Assembly (NCBI RefSeq): GCF_006783905.1
Contig: NZ_VFPE01000006.1
Span: forward strand, 186,001 to 250,000
DNA length: 64,000 nt
Reading direction: 5' to 3'
From: Microbacterium kyungheense
GTDB lineage: Bacteria > Actinomycetota > Actinomycetes > Actinomycetales > Microbacteriaceae
The translations under genes were made by a program, and so were the position numbers. The notes below the pieces were generated by a model that made no database searches, was not told the DNA's origin, and saw only the letters and a list, made by a program, of their open reading frames with translations. Of this stretch, positions 24,954 to 33,661 are shown piece after piece; the first letter of the stretch is position 1; the number at the start of each line of letters is the position of its first letter.

Positions 24954-27900
24954 CCGCGGCTCCGCTGTCGCTCGCGAAACTCCTCGATCGTCAGCGTCTG
25001 CACGCGCGAGGCCGCGCCGGTCGGGTTGTCGACGAACCCGATCGAGCTGACGTACCGCTCGATCACGTGCACCTTCTGCAGTGGAGTAACGATGAGCAGT
25101 TGAAGTCCCAGCTTGGCAAACAGTTCGAGGGCGTAACGGGTCGACGCATCCGATCCGCGCCCGAACGCTTCATCGATGACCGCGAATCGGAAGTCGCGGG
25201 ATTTCTCGACGCCCCACTCCAACCCGAATTGGTAGGCCAGGGAGGCCGCGAGGATCGTGTAGGCGAGCTTCTCCTTCTGCCCGCCGGACTTGCCATCGGA
25301 ATCGGTGTAGTGCTCAAATTCCTGGCCCGTGCGCCGGTCCTGCTCACTCGCCGCGAACGTAAACCAGTTGCGCACATCGCTGACGCGTCGCACCCACGCG
25401 CGGTCGGCGTCCGCGTGGCCGACCCGCCCCTGGAACCGCTCGATCAGCAGCCGGATCTGCTCGAAACGCGCCTCTGCGGCGCCGGCTCCGACTTCGGAAA
25501 GGAGGTCTGCCGTCGCGTCACGCAGGTCTGCGCGGAACTGCCTAATCTCCTGGTTGACGGTCGGCTCCGCGACGAGCACGATGATGCGACCCGGGTAGTA
25601 GTCGATCGCTGCGAGTGCCTCGTTGATGACGTCGACGCGTCCGCGGATCTCATCCGCTTGCCGCCGCAGCCACGCGTTGAACTGGGCAAGCTCGCGCACT
25701 GCATTGGTGTTGAGCTGGTGACGGAACTCCTCCTCGTAGCGCGGCAGGTCGTCCCGAAGCACGCGCGCGTGAAGCTCACGGAACCCGGTGATGGCGCGCA
25801 CGCTCGCGTCGAGTTCGGATCGCTGATCGGGCCAACTCCGCAGGAATTCGCTCATCTGCTGCTGGATGCCAGTGGTGTAGCCGTTCATCTCCCGCTGCGC
25901 TGCCTCGATCGCCGTCGTCAAGGTACCGGTAAGACTCGTCCGCAGTCGGTCACAGTCCTCCACTGTGCGCACCTCGGCGCGGGTGAGACGATCGGCGAGG
26001 TCAGGATAGTGCTCGCGTGCTCGGGCGACGACGTCCGGCCCCATCGCGTCGATCGCCGTCCGTTCGGCGTCGTCGCGCGTGCGCATCGCGGTGGCCGCGG
26101 CACGGGCGGCGCCCAATCGCTCTGTTGCCGCATTGGCGTCTCCGCGCAGACGCGCATCCTCCTCGTCGACCTCGGCGAGCTGACGATCGATCTCCACGAG
26201 AGCGGACGACCCTGCCACAAGGCGTTCGCGTTCTGCTTCCAGCGCGGCGAGCTGAGCGGACGCCTCAGCTGTGTCGACCTCGCGCCACGCCCCGTACTGC
26301 TCGAGACCAGTCAGTGCCCGACCAAGCCCTGCGAGAGCGTCGGCCTCTGCATCCAACGTGGCGAAATCGCGGTCAAGGCGCGCGAGTTCGACGTCGTACC
26401 GGTCGCGCTCTTCGGTAAGCGCCGCAATCTTCTGCTCGCTGACGCGGCCCAGCACCCACGCTCGCGGGTCGGAGGCGCTACGGCGGTCGTCCTTTTCGTG
26501 ACGGTCACGATCGCGCACGAGGCCCTCGCGCGTGACGGCACGTTCCTCGCGCCGGAGCTCCTCCACGGATGCCGCGAGCACGTGATCGGCGCGCGACGCG
26601 AGCTCCGCCGCAAGGTGGTCCGCGAACGATCCCGGCTCGACGTCGATCGCGTCGATGAGTCGGCGGCCAGATCGCGCCGTCGGGATGCTGCGCACACGCC
26701 GCTCGGGCACCCGCAGGTACACCAGGCGCGCGCCGAGCCGATGTGCGTTCACCCACTCCGACACCGCCGCGTAGTGCTCTTGCGGCACGAGGAGCGACAG
26801 CGCGAAGCCGCGCATCACGCGCTCGGCGGCGCCACGCCACTCCGCGTGATCGTCGCGGACGTCGAGCAGCTCACCAGCGAACGGCAGTACATCGGTTTCC
26901 AGATTCAGCGCCGCGCACAGCTCGCCGCGCACTCGGTCGAGGTCGCGCCCGACGTTGCTGCGTCCGTCTCGCAGGCGATCGATCTCGTCCTGCGAGGCGG
27001 CCCGTGCCCGACGGAGGTCGGTTCGCTGTTCGAAGAGAGGATCCCGCCGGTCCTTCAGTGCGCCTCGCCGTTCGTCGAGTCGCCCGCGCAGCAGACCCGC
27101 TTCCTCTCGGCGGGAAAGGAAGCCTGCGGCATCCTCCGCCGGCGCGAGCTGTGCATCCTGAAGCAGGGCGTCGTACTTCCGCCGCCGGTCGGCTCGGCTG
27201 TCGCGTTCGACCTCCGCGCGGGGAATCTCGATGTCGAGCTCCTTCAGCCGGTCGCCGCCCACTCCAGCCCGCTCGAGCTTGAGTCGGTCGCGCGCCGGCA
27301 CGAGGTCGGCACGACGGCGGTCGATGTTGGCGCGCTGGGACTCGAGAGCCGCAACCTCGCCCTCTCGCGCACTGATCTCCCCAGCGAGCAGCTCGCGCAC
27401 CCGCTCGGCCAAGTAAGGCACAACCGCGCTGCGTTGGTCGGTGAGGGTCGCGTGGCGTCCCGCGGCGTCGTCGTACCGATCCGCGGCGGCGACCAGCGGT
27501 TCGAGCACCGCAATTTGATCGGTCGCCGTGCGAACAGCTTCATGCGCCTTCACCAGGTTCTCGAAGTGTTCGACGATTGCCTTCACCTTCGGTGCTGCGT
27601 CGACTGGCTCGAGCATGTGGTTGCGAACGAAGTCGTTTAGGTTGCCGACCGACTTCATCGATACCGTCTGGTGGAACAGCTCCATCGCCTGCTCAGATCG
27701 GATGCCGAGGAGCCGGCGTGCCTTCCGGTGGTAGTCGGGGAACGTGTTGTCAATGTCGGCACCACCGGCGCGCAGTCGCGAGCGCAACGCTTTCAGGTCA
27801 CTGCCGAAGTTGGTGAAGTCGTGATCGATCGACAGAGGGGTTGAGGCGGTCACGAAGAACCGATCGGGCTGGCCGGTGCGATCCTTCTGGTGGAACACCT

Positions 27901-28318
27901 GCGCGATGGTGACCTGCTCTCCGTATCCCTCGTTTGCGAAGACGCCAAGGATCACCGAGTACGACCGGTGGTCGCGCAGCCCGACCGGCCGCGAGGCGCC
28001 GGTCGCCTCATTGCGCTCGGACTTGTAGTGCCCGTCGACGTAGCTGCGGAGCGACCGTTCCTTGATGTCGGCGCCGGCCGCCTTGTTGTACGAGATACGG
28101 TGCGCCGGCAGGAGGAGTGTGGTCACAGCATCTACGAGCGTCGACTTGCCACTACCGATGTCGCCGGTCAGCAGCGACGTCTGACCGTCGAGACGCAGGT
28201 TCCAGACGTGCCTGTCGAAGGTCCCCCAGTTGAACACCTCCACGGTCTGGAGCCGGTAGCCCGTGCGCAGATGAGTCTCGGCCGGAGATTCGAGGGCCGA
28301 GAAGAGGGTGTCGGTCAC
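24950..28318 (-). CDS. jetC: Wadjet system SMC-like ATPase JetC
   Basis: This 1122-residue MukB/SMC-like ATPase has Walker A GDIGSGKST at residues 52-60, a long coiled-coil region rich in Arg, Glu and Ala, the ABC signature SGGQKEK at 1011-1017, and Walker B 'FAVIDEAFGRGSD' (Asp1049, Glu1050). It is the loop-extrusion motor of the type I Wadjet complex; that role is established for homologues. Both ends overlap their neighbours by four bases. Codon use is less biased to G/C than in flanking genes, which agrees with acquisition by transfer. Confidence 0.94.
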   Translation of the reverse strand: MTDTLFSALESPAETHLRTGYRLQTVEVFNWGTFDRHVWNLRLDGQTSLLTGDIGSGKSTLVDAVTTLLLPAHRISYNKAAGADIKERSLRSYVDGHYKSERNEATGASRPVGLRDHRSYSVILGVFANEGYGEQVTIAQVFHQKDRTGQPDRFFVTASTPLSIDHDFTNFGSDLKALRSRLRAGGADIDNTFPDYHRKARRLLGIRSEQAMELFHQTVSMKSVGNLNDFVRNHMLEPVDAAPKVKAIVEHFENLVKAHEAVRTATDQIAVLEPLVAAADRYDDAAGRHATLTDQRSAVVPYLAERVRELLAGEISAREGEVAALESQRANIDRRRADLVPARDRLKLERAGVGGDRLKELDIEIPRAEVERDSRADRRRKYDALLQDAQLAPAEDAAGFLSRREEAGLLRGRLDERRGALKDRRDPLFEQRTDLRRARAASQDEIDRLRDGRSNVGRDLDRVRGELCAALNLETDVLPFAGELLDVRDDHAEWRGAAERVMRGFALSLLVPQEHYAAVSEWVNAHRLGARLVYLRVPERRVRSIPTARSGRRLIDAIDVEPGSFADHLAAELASRADHVLAASVEELRREERAVTREGLVRDRDRHEKDDRRSASDPRAWVLGRVSEQKIAALTEERDRYDVELARLDRDFATLDAEADALAGLGRALTGLEQYGAWREVDTAEASAQLAALEAERERLVAGSSALVEIDRQLAEVDEEDARLRGDANAATERLGAARAAATAMRTRDDAERTAIDAMGPDVVARAREHYPDLADRLTRAEVRTVEDCDRLRTSLTGTLTTAIEAAQREMNGYTTGIQQQMSEFLRSWPDQRSELDASVRAITGFRELHARVLRDDLPRYEEEFRHQLNTNAVRELAQFNAWLRRQADEIRGRVDVINEALAAIDYYPGRIIVLVAEPTVNQEIRQFRADLRDATADLLSEVGAGAAEARFEQIRLLIERFQGRVGHADADRAWVRRVSDVRNWFTFAASEQDRRTGQEFEHYTDSDGKSGGQKEKLAYTILAASLAYQFGLEWGVEKSRDFRFAVIDEAFGRGSDASTRYALELFAKLGLQLLIVTPLQKVHVIERYVSSIGFVDNPTGAASRVQTLTIEEFRERQRSRG

Positions 28319-28917
28319 GCCGGTTCTCCATCCGCGGTGTTGGTTGCGCCGGCATAGGCATTCAACCGGCTGGCGAAGTCGGACAGGGTCTGCGCGTCGA
28401 CGTACGCCTTAATGATGCGGCGGACCTCCCATGCGCGCTCTTGGCCGCGGAGCTCGCGGAGGAAGCCGAGCTCGGCAACCTGGGAGATCGTGCGGTCGGC
28501 TTGCTCGATCACGCGCGCCTCGTTGCTCGAAGACTCTTGAAACACCCGCAGCATCTCAACGAGCTGCTCCCGAGTGAGCACGAGCTTGCCGTCGCCGCCG
28601 GTCGACTCGAACTCGACCATGCGGCGGCGTAGCAGCACGAGGAGAAGGCTGACGTTGTACGTGAGGCTCCGCCGACGGACAAGGCGCGGCAGAGGCTCCT
28701 CGCCATCTTCGGCCTCACGCGTCGACAGAAAGGCGTAGCCTTCGGTCTCGTCGACGACAACGTCGATGCCGATCGCGACGAAGTGGTCAGCGACACGCCC
28801 CCGATGGCGCTGCAGAGTCTCCCACACGGCCTCGTGCGCCGGAACCTCTCGATACACGACGTCGCGCATCAGGTGAATGATCGCGCTCGCGACCGCCTGC
28901 TCGTCGGCGGTCCTCAT
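28315..28917 (-). CDS. jetB: Wadjet system protein JetB (DUF4194)
   Basis: A 200-residue protein of the DUF4194 family, a KITE/MukE-like subunit that bridges the kleisin JetA and the ATPase JetC. The winged-helix segments include 'AIIHLMRDVVYREVPAHEAVWETLQRH' and 'LSLLLVLLRRRMVEFESTGG'-like helices, with an acidic or turn segment between. Length and position between jetA and jetC match the known operon order. The ATG overlaps the jetA stop and its own stop overlaps the jetC start, both as ATGA. Confidence 0.9.
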   Translation of the reverse strand: MRTADEQAVASAIIHLMRDVVYREVPAHEAVWETLQRHRGRVADHFVAIGIDVVVDETEGYAFLSTREAEDGEEPLPRLVRRRSLTYNVSLLLVLLRRRMVEFESTGGDGKLVLTREQLVEMLRVFQESSSNEARVIEQADRTISQVAELGFLRELRGQERAWEVRRIIKAYVDAQTLSDFASRLNAYAGATNTADGEPA

Positions 28918-30338
28918 GCTCGCGTCACCAACGCCCTCTTCATCCGGACGCGGCGGGGGGCGCCTCCGGCATCCGAGTAGTCGATCACCATCTGCTCGTC
29001 GGTCGTCTCCACGGTGATGCCGTCTCCATCCAAGGACAGATACCCGAGAACCTCCGCGATCCCCTCCTCGACGGGGTATAGCGCAATGATCTCGTCGAGC
29101 GCGACCGAGGTGTGCAGCGGCACAACCGCCCGGATGTTCTCAGCGAGCCGCTCGGTGTCGACGAACCGCTGCGCAAGCAGGCCCTCGAGCTCTACCGCGT
29201 CGAGCTCCGCGGGGGCGGGCAGACTGTCGACGGCGACGTCAGGCTGCGGGTCATACAGAGGGCGCTCGAAGAGCAGTGCGATCGGCACGCCCGGTTGGTC
29301 CACGACGAGCCCGACATCGCGCGGCGGGTTCTCGCGAACTGCGAGAGCGGCTGCCTCCACAGCTCGCACGAGATCGAGTACGCGCCGGTTCTCGACCCAT
29401 ACCTGGTCTTCGAGGAACCGGCGCAGCTGCTCAGAGAGGTTCCGCACCGTCTGCTGAGTTCGCTCGGCGGCATCCGCCCAGTCATAGTGGACGCCACGCA
29501 GTCGGCGGTCGACGGACAGCTGCGGCAGCGACTGTACAGCCTCGAGCAAACCGGTCAGTTCGCTTTGGCGTTCTTCTGAGAGCAGCAGATCGTAGAAGGC
29601 CTGGAAGCTGCGTCCCTGATCGGACGCCGTGATGTCAGTGCGACTCGAGACGAGATCGGCCAGCAGCTCGCCTTTGCCGCCTTCCCACCCGGCGATCTTC
29701 TCGCGCGCCGATCGGTCAAGGCCGCGGAAATTCTCCTCGACCTCGCGGAAATCGCTGAGCAGCTCTCGGGCTGTCGCGGCGAACTGCTGATACCGCTCAC
29801 GCAGCGCGGTGTCGTCGAGCGTGTCGAATCGTCCTATGCGGGCCTCGGCAAGCTCGGACTCAATCGCCGCTCGGCGGCGCTCGATCTCCGCGATGCGGTG
29901 GTCTACGTCCGTCTCGGAACCGTGCACGATCTGACGGAGCAGATCGACGGCGGTCTGCAATCGCGACTCGGTACCGACGAACGCGCGACTGCGCAGGCTC
30001 TGCGCCCATGCGTAGGCACGTTCCAGCGCGGGTGTGGCCTCGTAGTGCACCTCATCGGACGCCGCAGGGTAGAACCTTCTCAGCCAACCCGCGTCCGAAG
30101 CCGCCCAATCATCGAGGTATACGGCGGGGTCGGCGAGGTAGCGCTCGGGGTCGATGCGGTGCACCGCGTAGAGGAAGTCGTCGAGCGATGAGACGAGCTC
30201 GCCGGCGGACACCGCGCCGCGGTTCTCGTCGACGAACACCCCGCCGAGGAAGGCCAGGATGAGGGGCGCGTTGCGCGCGCGCAGGAGCCGCCAGGCCGGA
30301 TGCCGCTCCCACAGCCGGTCAATTTCGTCGAGATCCAT
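28914..30338 (-). CDS. jetA: Wadjet system protein JetA (DUF3375)
   Basis: A 474-residue kleisin/MukF-like protein of the DUF3375 family. The N-terminal winged-helix part ('DEIDRLWERHPAWRLLRARNAPLILAFL') is followed by a helical and coiled-coil middle ('DHRIAEIERRRAAIESELAEARIG') and a C-terminal winged helix ending 'RRVRMKRALVTRA'. It is the first gene of the minus-strand jetABCD operon. Together with JetB and JetC it forms the DNA-loop-extruding complex that recognises small circular DNA. The upstream region to 30578 contains inverted TGTCCA repeats that could hold the promoter or a recombination site. Confidence 0.92.
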   Translation of the reverse strand: MDLDEIDRLWERHPAWRLLRARNAPLILAFLGGVFVDENRGAVSAGELVSSLDDFLYAVHRIDPERYLADPAVYLDDWAASDAGWLRRFYPAASDEVHYEATPALERAYAWAQSLRSRAFVGTESRLQTAVDLLRQIVHGSETDVDHRIAEIERRRAAIESELAEARIGRFDTLDDTALRERYQQFAATARELLSDFREVEENFRGLDRSAREKIAGWEGGKGELLADLVSSRTDITASDQGRSFQAFYDLLLSEERQSELTGLLEAVQSLPQLSVDRRLRGVHYDWADAAERTQQTVRNLSEQLRRFLEDQVWVENRRVLDLVRAVEAAALAVRENPPRDVGLVVDQPGVPIALLFERPLYDPQPDVAVDSLPAPAELDAVELEGLLAQRFVDTERLAENIRAVVPLHTSVALDEIIALYPVEEGIAEVLGYLSLDGDGITVETTDEQMVIDYSDAGGAPRRVRMKRALVTRA

Positions 30339-30509
30339 TTCGACTACAGCGTAGGGGCGGGTCGGGACACGCAGTTCTTGCTTGAAGAACGGAACGAAAG
30401 TCGGGCCTATTCATCCTGACGTACGGGACACCAGAACTCGCGGCGCTGCTACCAGCAGTGGCAGATGACAACTGACTCGGAGACGGTGTCCCCGCAGGAA
30501 TTCGATGCC

Positions 30510-30560
30510 CGAAATGTCCATATGGACACACCGTGGACATTTCATCTGCGAAATGGACAA
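30510..30560. repeat. right repeat cluster flanking the Wadjet island
   Basis: This stretch holds CGAAATGTCCAT at 30510-30521 (identical to 23739-23750), the perfect palindrome TGTCCATATGGACA at 30515-30528, an inverted arm TGGACATTTC at 30534-30543, and GAAATGGACA at 30550-30559. The cluster lies between the jetA start and the dnaB stop. The 240 bases here (30339-30578) contain no gene and are AT-rich near dnaB, with a seven-A run at 30565-30571. Confidence 0.5.
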
Positions 30561-30578
30561 CTTCAAAAAAACTACAAC

Positions 30579-33167
30579 TCACCCGAAGTCGCCGGGCGCC
30601 ATGTCGGTGAAGCGCGAGAAGTGACCCTGGAAGGCGACCGTGATCGTGTCGGTGGGGCCGTTGCGGTGCTTGGCGACGATGAGGTCCGCCTCGCCGGCGC
30701 GCGGGGAGTCCTTCTCGTAGGCGGCCTCGCGGTGCAGCAGCACCACCATGTCGGCGTCCTGCTCGATCGAGCCCGACTCACGCAGGTCCGACAGTGCCGG
30801 CTTCTTGTCGGCGCGCTGCTCAGCACCACGGTTCAGCTGCGACAGCGCGATGACCGGTACCTGCAGCTCCTTCGCGAGCAGCTTGAGCGCACGCGAGAAC
30901 TCCGAGACCTCCTGCTGACGTGACTCGACGCGCTTGCCCGAGGTCATCAGCTGCAGGTAGTCGATCACGACGAGCTTGAGACCGGCGCGCTGCTTCAGGC
31001 GACGGCACTTGGCGCGGATCTCGACGAGCGTCATGTTGGGGCTGTCGTCGATGTACAGCGGCGCGTCGTTGATGCGCCCGCGGGTGGCGGCGACCGTCGT
31101 CCAGTCGCGCGAGTCGAGCGTGCCCTTGCGCATCGACTGCAGCGGGATCGCGCCCTCGGCGCTCAGCAGGCGCATCGCGATCTCGCTGCGGCCCATCTCG
31201 AGCGAGAAGAAGATCGTGGGCATGTCGTGCTTCACCGCGGCAGAGCGTGCGAAGTCCAGCGCGAGCGTCGAGTTGTGGGTCGGGATCATCGATTCCCCCG
31301 CGAGGTACAGATGATCGTCGTTGTCGACCTGCACACAACGGACGGGCACGCTCTCGATCGGGCGGATCGACTTCACGTAGCGGATGCCTGTGCGCAGCGC
31401 ATTCGCCGCTCGCTCCTGCTCGTGAAGAGCGCGCTTGCGCTCCAGCCAGAACACGTCGTCTGTGGTCGAGAAGTTGAGGATGTAGGCGGTCGAAGACGCC
31501 TCGGTGCGACCGTTCACGCGCTTGGTCGTGCGCCCGCATCGATAGCCGAGACTGACGATGAGCTCGTACACCGAGTCGGCGAGCTTCTTGTTCGTCACCG
31601 CAAACTGGCAGGACCCGACGCCCCTGACGACCGTGCCGTCGGTGTCGAGCAGCCCGGCGAGCAGCTCACGCCGTTGCGCCTCGGATGCCCGCAGGTAGGC
31701 AGCAGGCACGTGCTTGTCACCGAGCACACCGGCCTTTCGCAGCAGCGCCGTGAACGAGCCGTGATCGCGATAGCAGGCCGCGCACCGCTGAGCCTCGCCC
31801 GAGAACGGCCGGCCGCAGTCCGGGCACGACAGCCTCTCGGGGTGCGCGCCCTTGTTCTTAGGTCCGCAGGTGCGGCCGCAGGTCCGGACGTGCGGGTGGC
31901 GTGCGACGAAGTCGACCCCGCACACCTCACAGGGGCGGACAAGATCTTCGCGCTCGAGGAGCTGGAGCGAGTACAGCATGCCGCCGCGTGACTCGACCCG
32001 CAGGCCACTGCTGCGCGCGACGAGCGCCGGGATCTCGTCGGTCTCACTGGTCATCCGGGCGCCGTCGCTGTGTCCGTCGCCGAGCCAGGCGCCGAGGGCG
32101 TAGGGCGCGACGGGCAGATCGGCTTCCGGCGCCTGCAGCGCCCGCGCGTTGCGCACCGAGTGGTTGGCCCGCTCGTCGGCCGCGACGGTGAGCGTCGTCC
32201 GCATCTGTTCGGTCGTGACGACAGCCGGCTCGATGCGCCGCCTCCGTCTGGCCGCGCGCGTCTCAGTCAGCCACTGGTGCTCAGCATCGGCGATGATCTT
32301 CGAGCCGTCCGAGAACTCGACCTCATAGCAGGGCCTGCCGGTCATGACCTCGGTCGCGGCAACGACCCGTGTCGGGCGGCCGTGAGCGTCGTACAGCTCA
32401 TCGCCCACCTTCACGGCACCCATCGTCGTCCACCCTGACGGGGTCGCCAACGGGGTATCGAGCGCGAGCGCCTTACCCATGGCCGGTCGCGCCGCGATGA
32501 TGATCATCTGGCCCGGGTGCAGACCGTTGGTGAGCTGGTCGAGACCCGAGAAGCCGGTCGGGATGCCGGTCATCTGGCCGTCGCGGCCGCGAGCGGCCTC
32601 GATCTCTTCGACGGCGGCGTCCACCGCGATCGTCAGCGGCACATAGTCCTCGGCCTGCTCCGCGCCGGTGACGGAGTAGATCTCGGCCTGGGCGTTGTTG
32701 ACGAGGTCGAGCGCCTCGCCCTGACCCGAGTAGCCCATCTGCACGATGCGGGTGCCGGCCTCGACGAGCCGGCGCAGCAGCGCGCGCTCCGAGACGATCG
32801 ACGCGTAGTAGCCGGCGTTGGCGGCGGTCGGGACGATCGAGGTCAGCGTATGCAGATAGTCCGCGCCGCCCGCCCGCTGCAGGTCGCCGGTCTTGATGAG
32901 CTCGTCGGTGACCGCGACGACGTCGGTGGGCTCGCCGTGCGAGTAGAGGGTGAGGATCGCCTCGAAGATCAGCTCGTGCTTCGGGATGTAGAAGTCCGTG
33001 CCCCGGAGCGTCTCGATGACGTCGGCGACGGCATCCTTCGAGAGCAGCATGCCGCCGAGTGCGCTCTGCTCGGCGAGGAGGTCGTGCGGGGGAGTGCGCT
33101 CATACTCTCTGCGGCCGCCTTCGCGAGGGCCTCCCATGCGCTCTTCGGAGATGTCGGCGATCGACAT
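30579..33167 (-). CDS. dnaB: replicative DNA helicase DnaB, intein-containing
   Basis: An 862-codon gene whose exteins total 462 residues, the normal DnaB length. The N-terminal domain ('PHDLLAEQSALGGMLLSKDAVADVIE') is followed by the RecA-like helicase. Its Walker A, 'ARPAMGK', is split by the intein after Lys232 and resumes 'STLALDFAR'. Downstream motifs include 'LKLVVIDYLQLM' (Walker B) and 'LSQLNRGAEQR'. The start MSIADISEERMGG at 33167 is typical; upstream sequence is DnaA-box-rich and noncoding. DnaB unwinds DNA at the replication fork. The helicase can work only after the intein splices out. Confidence 0.95.
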   Translation of the reverse strand: MSIADISEERMGGPREGGRREYERTPPHDLLAEQSALGGMLLSKDAVADVIETLRGTDFYIPKHELIFEAILTLYSHGEPTDVVAVTDELIKTGDLQRAGGADYLHTLTSIVPTAANAGYYASIVSERALLRRLVEAGTRIVQMGYSGQGEALDLVNNAQAEIYSVTGAEQAEDYVPLTIAVDAAVEEIEAARGRDGQMTGIPTGFSGLDQLTNGLHPGQMIIIAARPAMGKALALDTPLATPSGWTTMGAVKVGDELYDAHGRPTRVVAATEVMTGRPCYEVEFSDGSKIIADAEHQWLTETRAARRRRRIEPAVVTTEQMRTTLTVAADERANHSVRNARALQAPEADLPVAPYALGAWLGDGHSDGARMTSETDEIPALVARSSGLRVESRGGMLYSLQLLEREDLVRPCEVCGVDFVARHPHVRTCGRTCGPKNKGAHPERLSCPDCGRPFSGEAQRCAACYRDHGSFTALLRKAGVLGDKHVPAAYLRASEAQRRELLAGLLDTDGTVVRGVGSCQFAVTNKKLADSVYELIVSLGYRCGRTTKRVNGRTEASSTAYILNFSTTDDVFWLERKRALHEQERAANALRTGIRYVKSIRPIESVPVRCVQVDNDDHLYLAGESMIPTHNSTLALDFARSAAVKHDMPTIFFSLEMGRSEIAMRLLSAEGAIPLQSMRKGTLDSRDWTTVAATRGRINDAPLYIDDSPNMTLVEIRAKCRRLKQRAGLKLVVIDYLQLMTSGKRVESRQQEVSEFSRALKLLAKELQVPVIALSQLNRGAEQRADKKPALSDLRESGSIEQDADMVVLLHREAAYEKDSPRAGEADLIVAKHRNGPTDTITVAFQGHFSRFTDMAPGDFG
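31272..32471 (-). other. class 3-type intein with zinc-knuckle LAGLIDADG endonuclease, in DnaB
   Basis: The 400-residue intein is inserted between GK and S of the DnaB Walker A. It starts with Ala rather than Cys or Ser and ends 'MIPTHN', followed by extein Ser. Block B is 'DAEHQWL' with His65 and Trp67, block F has Cys379 ('VPVRCVQVDNDDHLYLAG'), and Thr398 precedes His-Asn: the Trp-Cys-Thr triad that defines class 3 inteins. The endonuclease motifs are LGAWLGDGHSDG (126-137) and LLAGLLDTDG (270-279). Between them are CxxC pairs at 181/184, 198/202, 216/219 and 230/233, suggesting two zinc knuckles. Confidence 0.93.
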
Positions 33168-33279
33168 AGGCTGCGCGTCCCCTTCTCGCTCGCTGCATCG
33201 TCCGATCGCACGCGAAATCTCGCGCCCCGGCTGGCCGTTGACCACGCTATGGACGGCCTCCGACACTCGCAACACGGCC

Positions 33280-33418
33280 TGTGGATAACTGTGTGGAAAG
33301 CCTGAGAGAAACGCCGACACACCTGTGAAGAACCTCTGTGGAGAACTACCGGGGTATCTGGGGGATATATTGCCGAAATGGCCTCTGATCAGGCATCCAC
33401 GAATCCACACCCTGTGGA
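33280..33418. promoter_or_regulatory. cluster of DnaA-box-like sequences upstream of dnaB
   Basis: TGTGGATAA (33280-33288) is a perfect DnaA box. TGTGGAAAG (33292), TGTGGAGAA (33337), GAATCCACA (33401) and TGTGGAGGG (33413) are near matches. They lie in the 494-base noncoding stretch 33168-33661 between dnaB and a divergent secreted protein. DnaA-dependent control of dnaB, or DnaA titration, is an inference. Confidence 0.45.
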
Positions 33419-33661
33419 GGGATTCGTGGTTGAAGCAGAGGTTGAAGGTTTGCTGCGTCGCTGTGGGCTGTGCACAATTCCGGGGCGCGCAGGTTCCTCC
33501 CCGCGCGCGATAAGGAACCTCGGCCGGCGCACGAAGAACCTCTGGACATCGCGTCGGACCACGCGCTACCCTCGGAGGTCCAGGCACCCTCACGCACGAT
33601 CCGTTCGGCCGTTCCACGATCCGAATCCGGAAGTGCGGCATATTCGTCGTGGGAGGTGAAC

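Noticed and set aside
25067..27640. An 857-codon plus-strand frame opposite jetC
   Set aside because: jetC has Walker A, signature and Walker B in the minus strand. The plus frame has no recognisable domain.
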